Part shown: positions 18,330 through 27,300 of the stretch, one piece after another | Position numbering within the stretch: position 1 is the stretch's first letter | How the letters are laid out: every line of letters starts with the position of its first letter | Assembly (NCBI GenBank): GCA_016208305.1 | Contig: JACQYI010000009.1 | Location: 744,001 to 808,000, forward strand | Source of the DNA: Oscillatoriophycideae cyanobacterium NC_groundwater_1537_Pr4_S-0.65um_50_18 | GTDB taxonomy: Bacteria; Cyanobacteriota; Cyanobacteriia; Elainellales; Elainellaceae | Reading direction: 5' to 3' | DNA length: 64,000 bases | Program-made: the position numbers and the translations under genes | Notes under the pieces: generated by a model | What the model was told of the DNA's origin: nothing | What the model saw: only the letters and a program-made list of their open reading frames with translations | Databases searched by the model: none

Positions 18330-18364
18330 GACAGCAGGGAACGCGCACTCTGCTGTCTTTTTTG
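18330..18364 (+). terminator. Rho-independent terminator of the sugar dehydrogenase gene
   Basis: GACAGCAG (18330-18337) pairs with CTGCTGTC (18350-18357) and is followed by seven T residues. Confidence 0.85.
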
Positions 18365-18535
18365 TGGCTGGTAGATACTAATATGACAGCCGATATCGGC
18401 TCAATAAACTCCATAACTTTCCCTAACTTTCAGTTATCGCGTCATCTTGTGATTGCTTCTACATTAGAGACATCAACGAAACGAGGGCATCCACAAACGA
18501 ACCAAGAAACAAATAAAACCCAACTTAAACCATAG

Positions 18536-18569
18536 GCCGTTTTCATAGATAAGCCGTTTTCATAGATAG
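18536..18569 (+). repeat. Tandem 17-bp repeat upstream of the second RTX gene
   Basis: GCCGTTTTCATAGATA occurs twice with a 17-base period, about 160 bases before the start at 18725. It is a candidate paired regulator site. The rest of the 18268-18724 gap holds only the terminator and AT-rich sequence. Confidence 0.55.
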
Positions 18570-18724
18570 TCCATTATTCACGGCAAAAGCTCAAAGCAAG
18601 TCTTGAATCGTTACTGAAATAATTCATCTGACTCGACAGATATAAAACGAGGCGATCGCATAATTTTTACCGCTTAATTCCTCGACTCTTAGACTCATAT
18701 TCCACATAAACAAGGAGTGAAGAA

Positions 18725-19939
18725 ATGTCCGCAGTGATTCAAGGAGATGACAACGATAACACCTTATTGGGTAGTGGTGATGCTCATGTTTGGGGAATGG
18801 GTGGCAACGATCGATTAATCGGTGGATATCAACTTTCGGGTGGCAACGGGAATGATACTTTAGATGGCGGCAATGAAGATGATCTGCTCTACGGTGGGGC
18901 AGACGACGACGTTCTCTCTGGCGGATCGGGAAACGATATTATTAGACCCTACGGCGGCATCTCTAAACCAGGTTCTCTCAGCGAGTTTGACAAAATAACG
19001 GATAGTGATGGCAGCGATTTATTCGACCTGAGAGATGGGAATGGCAACCCTGCCTACCTCAAAGACGATCGCTTAGATGGAGCAACACCCAAAGGCTTTG
19101 CGCTCATCACTGCTTTTGAACCCGATCTTGATACAGGCAAAGGAGACAAAATCCAGCTCCAAGGTTCTGCTTCTGAGTATCGAATTATTCCTGTGTTTTG
19201 GGAGCAGACGTTTGACCGAGAGCCAGGAAATGAAATCATTACAGCCGACAGAGTGAATGTCGCTCTGGTCTACGTCGGCAAAGAGCAAGACCAGCAAGAT
19301 GTAGTGGCGGTATTGCAAGATATTCGTATCCAGACCGTTTCCGACTCAGCGCGTCTTTTAAGTAACCCTAATGCGTTTGTCTTTGACCCCAAATATGTCC
19401 ATCCTCAACCGAACCGAGTTCGCGACCCCCGCGTGCCGACCGAACCACCCATCGATAGCCTTAAAACCATTACAGGTACTGCGGGTGTAGATAATTTGCA
19501 AGGGACAGCAGAGGCAGACTTAATTTTGGGCTTAGGCTCAAAGGATGCGATCGCAGGCGGAGCAGGCCGCGATACCCTTGTGGGTGGGGCAGGCAGAGAC
19601 ACCCTAAGCGGCGGTACTGATGCCGATCTGTTTGTCTTGAGTGCCCTGAGTGACAAAGGCGATCGCATCACTGACTTTAACTCGCGATCGGGCGACAGGC
19701 TCGTATTCGATTTAGATGGCTTTGCAGGACTGAAAGCAGGAGGCTTGCAATCTAGCCAGTTTGTGAAAGGCAAAAAGGCACTCGATCAAAGCGATCGCTT
19801 GATTTACGATCAGCGCAAGGGCAAGCTGTTTTATGACAGCGACGGCATTGGCAGCAGCAAGGCTGTAGAAATTGCCACTTTTGCCAATAAGCCTGCCCTG
19901 ACAGCTAGCAGTATTCTGGTGTCAGAATCTCCCTTCTAA
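18725..19939 (+). CDS. RTX-type calcium-binding protein (404 aa)
   Basis: Two RTX blocks are separated by a non-repeat domain. The first, at about residues 6-75, includes GGNGNDTLDGGNEDDLLYGG; the second, at about 265-300, includes GGAGRDTLVGGAGRDTLSGG. The region 80-240 is predicted beta-rich and not recognised. The C-terminus (DRLIYDQRKGKLFYDSDGIG) matches the end of the RTX protein at 464-1303, consistent with a shared type I secretion signal. AAGGAGTGAAGAA directly precedes the ATG. No exporter is adjacent. Confidence 0.85.
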   Translation: MSAVIQGDDNDNTLLGSGDAHVWGMGGNDRLIGGYQLSGGNGNDTLDGGNEDDLLYGGADDDVLSGGSGNDIIRPYGGISKPGSLSEFDKITDSDGSDLFDLRDGNGNPAYLKDDRLDGATPKGFALITAFEPDLDTGKGDKIQLQGSASEYRIIPVFWEQTFDREPGNEIITADRVNVALVYVGKEQDQQDVVAVLQDIRIQTVSDSARLLSNPNAFVFDPKYVHPQPNRVRDPRVPTEPPIDSLKTITGTAGVDNLQGTAEADLILGLGSKDAIAGGAGRDTLVGGAGRDTLSGGTDADLFVLSALSDKGDRITDFNSRSGDRLVFDLDGFAGLKAGGLQSSQFVKGKKALDQSDRLIYDQRKGKLFYDSDGIGSSKAVEIATFANKPALTASSILVSESPF

Positions 19940-19974
19940 AACTCTTAACTCCATACCTGTTTAGGGCAAAGAAA

Positions 19975-20007
19975 TTTTGGGTGGTGCGCGAAGCGCACCA
20001 CCCAAAA
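19975..20007. terminator. Perfect 15-bp palindrome with GAA triloop between convergent genes
   Basis: TTTTGGGTGGTGCGC (19975-19989) is mirrored exactly at 19993-20007. It separates the convergent RTX and PhoX genes. On either strand the stem ends in TTTT or AAAA, as expected for a bidirectional terminator. Its core resembles the element at 2740. Confidence 0.75.
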
Positions 20008-20051
20008 CTATTACAGGTCAGTTTGCGATCACATACGACAGTGAGGAGAAC

Positions 20052-22283
20052 TTAGATGGCAATTTTTCCGCCATCATTCCGGGTAATGATCACCGTCGCT
20101 GAGCGAGGTCGGGCGTTTCCGCCATCAGGCCAGTGGCTAGTAAACTGCGTTGGGTCGGTTGCGGATTCACTACTTTCACCAGGGTGCTGGATATTGACGA
20201 AAATAGCTTTGCCATCAGGTGATTCAGTGATACCCGTTACCTCACAGTCGCGTGGGCCTACCAAAAAACGACGCAGCACCGTCGGGCTGGCAGCCTGACC
20301 TACGTGGGTTTTAACCGTCTGATCTGCATTGGTATTGGTAGGTACTGCCTTATTGGCTACCATTTTAGATTCCCCATCCCCAACTGATCCCGGCAGTGCT
20401 GCCAGCATCATACAGTTCGTTTTGTCTGTGTAGTATCCATCATCCGTTTGAATCCACAGCAGACCCGGCATAACCTCGCTAAACCAGATACCGTCTGGGC
20501 TAGAGAAATCATTTTCATCAGTCAGACCTGACAAGTTAACGTCAGCTCCAGCATCGGCTTGCGCGCCAAAGAGGTAAACATCCCAGTCAAATGTAGTCGC
20601 CGCAGCATTATTACCCGTCTCGCGCCAGCGAATAATGTGACCGTTGACATTGCCTTGGGTTGTTTTGTCACCCTTGACTTCAGCATAGTATCGAGGGTTA
20701 GCGGCATTTAGCGGTGTGGTGACACCCCGACCGTTGCTGCTCGACACGTTATTGGTCAGGGTAAAGTAAACCTCGCCATTGGCAGGATTAACGCCACCCC
20801 ATTCTGGGCGATCCATCTTAGTGGCTCCGGCTGCGTCGGCTGCGATGCGAGCATTGATCAACACATCGGCTTCATCAGCAAAGGCGTAATTAGCGTAGTT
20901 GGCGATGTTGGGATTGCTCAGGGTGAGAGGCAACCATTCCCCTGTGCCATCATCGTTAAACTTCGCGACATATAGGGTGCCTGCATCCAGGTATTTATCC
21001 CCTGCTGCCAGGCCGCCCGTTGCATCTTTAGGATCCCAAGCCTTAGCAGAGACAAACTTGTAGACATACTCGTTACGAGCATCATCGCCGGTGTAGAAAA
21101 CCAGGGGTTGACCCGCAACTACCTGGGCAGACCAAGCCCCTTCGTGAGCCATGCGTCCTAGGCTAGTCCGTTTCTTCAGCGGGGCGCTGGGGTTAAAGGG
21201 ATCAATTTCTACGACCCAACCAAAGGTATTGGCGACATTGCGGAAATCTTGATCAGCACTGCTGCCCGTCTTACTTGCATCCCAGCGACGGTAGAGATCG
21301 GTATTGTCTGATGCGCCAGGTCGCGACCAGTTGTAACGGCCTGATGTAGCATTGCCGACACCATAGCGCTTAAAGGCAGCTAATTCTTTCTCAGTGAGAG
21401 CGCTATCCTCTTCCCGACGATAGAAATACCCAGCCCAGTTTTCCTCACCGCTGAGGTAGGTGCCCCAAGGGGTGTAGCCGTGACCACAGTTATTTAGGGT
21501 ACCGCGCGTTTGTTCGCCAGTGGGGGAAAAAGCGGTAGCCATCATGGGGCTGCGACGGGCAGGGCCAGAAATTTCAAAGACGGTTGCTGCCGTAATGCGG
21601 CGATTGTATTGCGAATCACGGTTGACTTGATAAGTCGAACCCTGTCTGGCGATCTCAACAACCGTTACCCCATGAGCGGCAACTTCTTTGTCAATTTCGA
21701 TCGCTGGACGAGCAGCGGTGTTTTCGGCACCATAATCGGTAGGGCCGTTTGGATGTATAAAGCCTAAGTCTTCGCAAACTTCGTGGTTGACACAGAGCAG
21801 GGCGCGATCGCTGTTGTTAGGGTCCCAGCCCTTGCCGTTTTGGCTGAGGCCAAAGTACTGCATGGCATCATGATGATCGCCCACTCGAACATCAAAGTCG
21901 TCATCTGTGCCGTTGTTCTTGTAAGCCGTAACGTTGCTCTTGAGCGGATCGCCTGTAGCCAGAAGCACCTTGGCGGTATAGCCTTCAGGCACAGTCAAGG
22001 TGTCAGCGATGCTTTTAGCAACAGAATTAAAGCTGAGGTTGAGATTTGAAGCAGCCTTAGCCACTTGACCTTTCTGGTTCACCGAATCCGCAAGGAAGGC
22101 TAACCCCATGCCCAGCATAGAAGCTGCTGCTAGAGATGAGCTACCTTTCAAAAACCCTCGCCGTCCCATGCGTGCACGGGCTAAGACTTGCTCAAACGAG
22201 TCATTCGCAGAGGAGTTGTGGACAGCGTCATCAGGATTGATAACTTTTCTGAGGGAAGCGCGAATATCTTGTTTTTTCGCCAT
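20052..22283 (-). CDS. phoX: PhoX family phosphatase, Tat-exported (743 aa)
   Basis: A twin-arginine signal is visible about residues 40-80 (RMGRRGFLKGSSSLAAASML), unusually far from the N-terminus, as is common for PhoX. The mature part carries PhoX motifs such as LCVNHEVCEDLGFI, CGHGYTPWGTYLSGEENWAGYF, and DGIWFSEVMPGLLWIQTDDG. PhoX is a calcium/iron-dependent periplasmic phosphatase that frees phosphate from organic esters. ATG 22283 is used; the longer frame begins at TTG. No clear Pho box was identified in the 22284-22541 gap. Confidence 0.9.
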   Translation of the reverse strand: MAKKQDIRASLRKVINPDDAVHNSSANDSFEQVLARARMGRRGFLKGSSSLAAASMLGMGLAFLADSVNQKGQVAKAASNLNLSFNSVAKSIADTLTVPEGYTAKVLLATGDPLKSNVTAYKNNGTDDDFDVRVGDHHDAMQYFGLSQNGKGWDPNNSDRALLCVNHEVCEDLGFIHPNGPTDYGAENTAARPAIEIDKEVAAHGVTVVEIARQGSTYQVNRDSQYNRRITAATVFEISGPARRSPMMATAFSPTGEQTRGTLNNCGHGYTPWGTYLSGEENWAGYFYRREEDSALTEKELAAFKRYGVGNATSGRYNWSRPGASDNTDLYRRWDASKTGSSADQDFRNVANTFGWVVEIDPFNPSAPLKKRTSLGRMAHEGAWSAQVVAGQPLVFYTGDDARNEYVYKFVSAKAWDPKDATGGLAAGDKYLDAGTLYVAKFNDDGTGEWLPLTLSNPNIANYANYAFADEADVLINARIAADAAGATKMDRPEWGGVNPANGEVYFTLTNNVSSSNGRGVTTPLNAANPRYYAEVKGDKTTQGNVNGHIIRWRETGNNAAATTFDWDVYLFGAQADAGADVNLSGLTDENDFSSPDGIWFSEVMPGLLWIQTDDGYYTDKTNCMMLAALPGSVGDGESKMVANKAVPTNTNADQTVKTHVGQAASPTVLRRFLVGPRDCEVTGITESPDGKAIFVNIQHPGESSESATDPTQFTSHWPDGGNARPRSATVIITRNDGGKIAI

Positions 22284-22470
22284 AGCAGGGCTGGTTGGAA
22301 GGATTTTATACAAAAACTAAATTAATCCTATGAGGTTCAGTTAAAGAGATGTTTAACAACCCTTTATTGATTCCTTAACGGCTATGGGAGATAGGACGGA
22401 GAGTTTTTGGATAGCGAGAAGTGCGATACCCACAAACTCCTTAGAAAGTAGCTGAGTTATGCCTTTTTGA

Positions 22471-22506
22471 AATTTATCTAAGGGGCGATCGCTGCAAATA
22501 AATTCA
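22471..22506. repeat. Degenerate third copy of the palindromic repeat
   Basis: AATTTAT (22471-22477) and ATAAATT (22498-22504) flank GGGGCGATCGC. The right end and flank (CATAGCCAGATGAACCA) resemble the flank of copy B at 54619 (CATAGCCGGATGAAGCA). It follows the cyclase gene. Confidence 0.4.
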
Positions 22507-22541
22507 TAGCCAGATGAACCAGAGCCGATCTTGCGGATGGA

Positions 22542-24071
22542 TCACGAGCCACGGGGATCAGAAGAAGTTTCTCTCGGTAGATAAAGGCTGTGCCGTCCGC
22601 TAACGCCATACACCTCATAAATTGTGACAGGGCTGCTGATGCCCTTGGGCTGAACCTGCTGCTTGCCGCTGATTTTTACCGAAGCACCCGCTGCCTTCAG
22701 CGTTGCCGCCGAAACCAAAATCTGTCCGCCTCGCGTGTAAGACTCGATGCGATAGGCAAGATTGACTTGACTGCCAACGATGCCATACTTCGCCCGCTTC
22801 TCAGAGCCGATGTTACCCACCACAACATCTCCTGTATTGATGCCAATGCCCATCGCCAACTCTGGCAAGCCCAGCTGCACCATTTGCTCGTTGACTTTGC
22901 CCATCGCCAACTGCATCGCGCAAGCACAAGCTACCGCCCTCAGCGCATCATCTTCGTGGGGGGTCGGCGCTCCAAATAGCACCAAAATACCGTCTCCCAT
23001 AAATTCATCGATCGTTCCCCCATAGTGGTTGATCACCTCTGCCATATGTTCTAGGTAGAGATTGAGCAGGTTAATCACCTCTTCGGGCTGTAGCCTTTCT
23101 GACAGGGACGTAAAGCCCCGCAAATCAGAAGTCAGAATGGTGATGGTGCGCCGATCGCCTCCCAATTTCAAGCCTTCTGGCTTCTCTAGCAGGTTCATAA
23201 CAATTTCGTCGCTGAGGTAGCGACCAAACACTTGACGAATGAGCTGATTGCGTTTTTCCAGGTCATTGTTGACTTGCTCTAAGTCAAGCGTTCGTTCTTT
23301 GATGCGTCGCTCTAGCCCTTTGGCGATCGTGTGGAGCTTTCCCATAACCAGCGTCAAGCCAGAAACGCCCAAAATTGAGATGCCGCCCAGCATCAGCGTC
23401 GTTTCTTTCAAATCTCGCGCTACTTTATCAACCAAGCTATCTAGGTTTTGGCTAATCTCCCACACGCCCCCCACGTCGCCCACCTGCCAGTCTGTTTTGG
23501 GGCTGCTGCCGTGGCTATTGTGACAGGCTACGCAGCTTGCCTTCATGATGCTGGCTTCGCCGTAGCGCATTACGGTATGCCCGTCTTTCTTCTCGAAGGT
23601 GTAAAACCGCTCCTGCGAAGTTCGCCGCAAATAATTGAGCGCATCTTGCTCAAATTGGTCTTTTGGCCCCCCGCTTTTCACTCGCCAGGGAAAGGGATAG
23701 TCACTGTAATAGCGAATGGCGATCGCATCATTTTTTTCACTCACCCGTCCTCCTAGCTCGATCGCAAAGGTAGAAGGCAGGGGAATAGCACCCTCTTGGG
23801 TCAGGTAAGCATGGGTAACGGTGATACCACTCATCTTTTTGGCACGTTCAACCGCTGTATCGCTGTAAAGATTAATGGCTTGATTAAAAGACTGCGTGTA
23901 GAGAATTGCGTTTTGAATCGCTTGCGACTTAATCAAGTTTTCTGAGAGGCGCGACATGTTAGAGAGCGCTATGCCTGCCCCAATGCACAGCAAAATCACT
24001 AGCACTAGCACAATATGCTCTAGCAGCAATCGCAGAAACCAGTTCCAAAACCGAGTGAAAAGCAGGTGCAT
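22542..24071 (-). CDS. Membrane nucleotide cyclase with haem-type sensor domain (509 aa)
   Basis: Layout: a membrane helix (about 17-37), an extracytoplasmic Tll0287/DUF3365-like domain with a c-type haem motif CVACH at 180-184, a second helix (about 227-245), a coiled coil, and a class III cyclase domain (about 305-490). The two metal-binding aspartates (about 316 in TSDLRGF and 360 in FMGDGI) are present. The purine-recognition site has Glu (about 356) where adenylyl cyclases usually have Lys, which favours GTP as substrate. It probably converts a redox or gas signal into a cyclic nucleotide. The ribosome binding site is weak. Confidence 0.9.
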   Translation of the reverse strand: MHLLFTRFWNWFLRLLLEHIVLVLVILLCIGAGIALSNMSRLSENLIKSQAIQNAILYTQSFNQAINLYSDTAVERAKKMSGITVTHAYLTQEGAIPLPSTFAIELGGRVSEKNDAIAIRYYSDYPFPWRVKSGGPKDQFEQDALNYLRRTSQERFYTFEKKDGHTVMRYGEASIMKASCVACHNSHGSSPKTDWQVGDVGGVWEISQNLDSLVDKVARDLKETTLMLGGISILGVSGLTLVMGKLHTIAKGLERRIKERTLDLEQVNNDLEKRNQLIRQVFGRYLSDEIVMNLLEKPEGLKLGGDRRTITILTSDLRGFTSLSERLQPEEVINLLNLYLEHMAEVINHYGGTIDEFMGDGILVLFGAPTPHEDDALRAVACACAMQLAMGKVNEQMVQLGLPELAMGIGINTGDVVVGNIGSEKRAKYGIVGSQVNLAYRIESYTRGGQILVSAATLKAAGASVKISGKQQVQPKGISSPVTIYEVYGVSGRHSLYLPRETSSDPRGS

Positions 24072-24208
24072 GGTGGCGAGGTGAAGGAAGAGTCAATAGG
24101 AAACCCAAGCAGTCCAAAAGGATTTGACGCGATAGTATCATCATTACTTTGGGAAAATCGCTTTTGGCACCGTTTGTTAACTAAGGATCTTTACAAAAAT
24201 AACTTGAA

Positions 24209-24257
24209 GAACTTTTTTGAGAAAGTGCGACAGAGCCTTACTTTCTCAAAAAAGTTC
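24209..24257. promoter_or_regulatory. Perfect 18-bp inverted repeat in a divergent promoter region
   Basis: GAACTTTTTTGAGAAAGT (24209-24226) is exactly mirrored at 24240-24257, with a 13-nt spacer. It lies between the divergent cyclase and NB-ARC genes. The stem is AT-rich, unlike the terminators in this window, and no gene ends here. Confidence 0.6.
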
Positions 24258-24374
24258 CTGGTTTTCATTTTATAAGAAGCCCGAAGCCGCTAAACTTTCG
24301 GTCTTAATTGCTTTTACGTCATCGTATCTTTAAGCTACAAGTAGCTACAAGATACAGTGATACTTTTCCCAAAG

Positions 24375-27300
24375 ATGGATGTTGAACAGGCGATTGACTT
24401 TGCCGATGCCCTGATTTTTGCGGCTTCGGGTGTGCATTTGAGCGATCTGCAACAGGCCATGCTGCGAGCCTCTTGGTCCACTCAGCGCCAGAGTTACGAA
24501 CAGATTGCCACCTCCCACGGCTACTCTGATACCTACCTGAAGCATGATGTTGGCCCTAAGCTGTGGCGATCGCTCTCCGTTGCGTTGGGTGAAAAAGTCA
24601 ACAAGAAGAACTTTCGGGCGGCAATCGAGCGGCGCTATCGGGCTGAAATACCCTCTCAGCCTGCAGCCCCGCCATCCACCCCGGCACCCAGTGCGATCGC
24701 TCCGCAATTGCGGCCAGACCAACCGCGGCAAGACCAGCTGCGGCAAGATTGGGAAGAAGCCATTGACCTCAGCTTTTTCTATGGCAGACAGACAGAATTA
24801 ATGCAGTTGCAGCAGTGGCTGCAAGTCAATACAGACAGCGCTAGCCCCCAAAGCCCTAGCCCAAAACCTAGTCCCCGCTGTCGCTTGATAGCGCTGCTGG
24901 GCATGGGCGGCATGGGAAAAACAGCGCTAGCGGCAAGGCTGGCTCAGACTGCGGTGAGTCAAACGGGGGATGCTCCCTTTCAATTGATGATCTGGCGATC
25001 GCTCCGCAACCCGCCCGCTTTATCGGCACTCTTACAGGAGTTGGTCAGTTTTTTATCGAATCAGCAAGAGGCGGAGGCAACGGTCAGCCGCCTGCTGTAC
25101 TGGCTCAGAACGCAGCGCTGCTTGGTGATTTTAGATAACGTTGAGAGTATTTTGCAAAGTGGCGAAGCCAGCGGCTATCGCTTGGGTTATGAAGCCTATG
25201 GAGAGCTACTGCGGCAGGTGGGCGAAACGGTACATTCTAGCTGTCTCATTCTGACTAGCCGAGAAAAACCGCCTGAAATTGCCCTGCTAGAAGGTGAGGC
25301 AATGCCTGTGCGATCGCTGCGGCTAGGTGGATTGGGTTGGGCTGAGGGTCAAGCCGTGATTAACCTCAAAGGCTCGTTTCAAGGCTCAATGGCCGACTGG
25401 GAAACGCTGGTAACGGGATACTTGGGCAATCCCTTAGCGCTCAAGATGATTGCTACAACGATTCAAACTCTATTTGATGGAAATATTGCCGAATTTCTGA
25501 AGCAAAAAACCTTTGTTTTTGGCAATATTCAGCATCTAATTGGGCAGCAGTTTGATCGGCTCTCAACGATCGAGAAAACTGTCATGTATTGGCTGGCAAT
25601 CTATCGAGAACCCGCCTCGTTCGTCGAGCTGCGCGCCGATATTTTTCCTCCAATTGCCCCCCAAAAACTAATCGAAACGCTGGAATTTTTAGAGCAGCGA
25701 TCGCTGATTGAAAAAGTCAAACTGCCTGAAAGTGTGACAGTGCTATTTTCGTTGCAGCCTGTCGTGATGGAATACATGGGCGATCGCTTGGTTGAGCAAA
25801 TTTTCCAGATCTTGCAAACGGGAGAATGGCTAGCCCCTATCCAAAATTGCTTGCTCAAAAGTCATGCTTTGCTGAAGACCCAGGCCAAAGATTACATTCG
25901 GGAAACGCAGATTCGTCTTATTGTTCAGCCTGTTCTCGATCGGCTTCTGCTCAAAATGGGGAGTGAATCTTTAGCGCCCTTCTTGCTCAATCAACTAGAG
26001 CAGCTGCGAGGAAAACCTGCTTTGGAAGTGGGCTATGCAGGTGGCAATATCCTCAATCTTCTCTGTCAACGGCAAATCTGTTTGCATCATCATGATTTTT
26101 CGCATCTGATTCTCTGGCAGGCTTACCTCCAAGAAGTCAGCTTGCAGGATGTTAACTTTGCCTACTCTGATCTTTCTCACGCACTATTTGCAGATACGTT
26201 GGGCATGATTTTTGCCGTTGCGCTGAGTCCGGATGGGACGCTGCTGGCGATCGGGGATGCCGAAGGCGGGCTGCGGCTCTGGCAAGTGAGCGATGGCAAA
26301 TTGGTCTTGCGGCTAGAAGGGCACTCTGGCTGGGTGTGGGCTGTGGCTTTCAGTGGCGAGGGTCAAACCCTGGCTAGCTGCAGCAGCGACAAAACCATTC
26401 GCATCTGGTCAGTCAGCACTGGAGACTGTCTGCAAGTTTTGCACGGGCATACTGGCTCTGTCTGGTCAGTAGCGTTTAGCCCCGATGGGTCAATGCTGGC
26501 CAGCGGCGGCGATGAATCAAGTCTACTGCTTTGGGATCGGGCAACGGGCACCTGCATTCACCGCTTGCAAGGGCACCAGGGCCGCATTCTCTCAGTGGCG
26601 TTTAGCCCCGATGGGTCAATGCTGGCCAGCGGCAGTGCTGATGGCACCATTCGGCTATGGCAGGTCGCGTCAAAGGACTGTTGTGCCACCCTGTCTGAGC
26701 ATAGCGATTATGTTTGGTCAGTGGCTTTTAGCCCCGATGGTCATCACCTAGCCAGCGGCAGTGCCGATCGCACCCTCAAGCTTTGGCTCTGGGAAACAGG
26801 AGCTTGTGTTCAGACGCTACAGCATGACAATCGCGTGCGATCGGTGCAGTTTAGCCCCGATGGAGAAACCCTCATTAGCGGTAGTGATGACCAAACGCTG
26901 CGCCTATGGCAGGTCGAAACAGGCACTTGCATAAACGTGTTGCGGGGACATACCGATTCGGTTTTTTCGATCGCTGCTGCCGACCAAACCCTCGTGAGCG
27001 GCAGCGCCGACCAGACCGTAAAGCTGTGGAATGCTGCCACAGGGCGCTGCTTTAGGACGCTGAAGGGCGACACAAACTCTGTGTTTTCGGTGGCCTTTAG
27101 CCCAGAGGGTCAACTGCTCGCCAGCAGCAGCACCGACCAAACCATTCGGCTCTGGTCATGGCGCGATGGCACCTGCTTGCAAACTTTGCGATCGCACACA
27201 GGCTGGGTTACATCCGTGGCCTTTCATCCAGAGGGCAACCTGCTGGCCAGCAGCAGTGCCGACCAGACCATCCGTCTTTGGGATGTGGCAACTGGGCAAA

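Noticed and set aside
24066-24275. 69-codon + strand frame between the cyclase and NB-ARC genes
   Set aside because: It runs through the cyclase start and the inverted repeat, and its product shows no conserved pattern.
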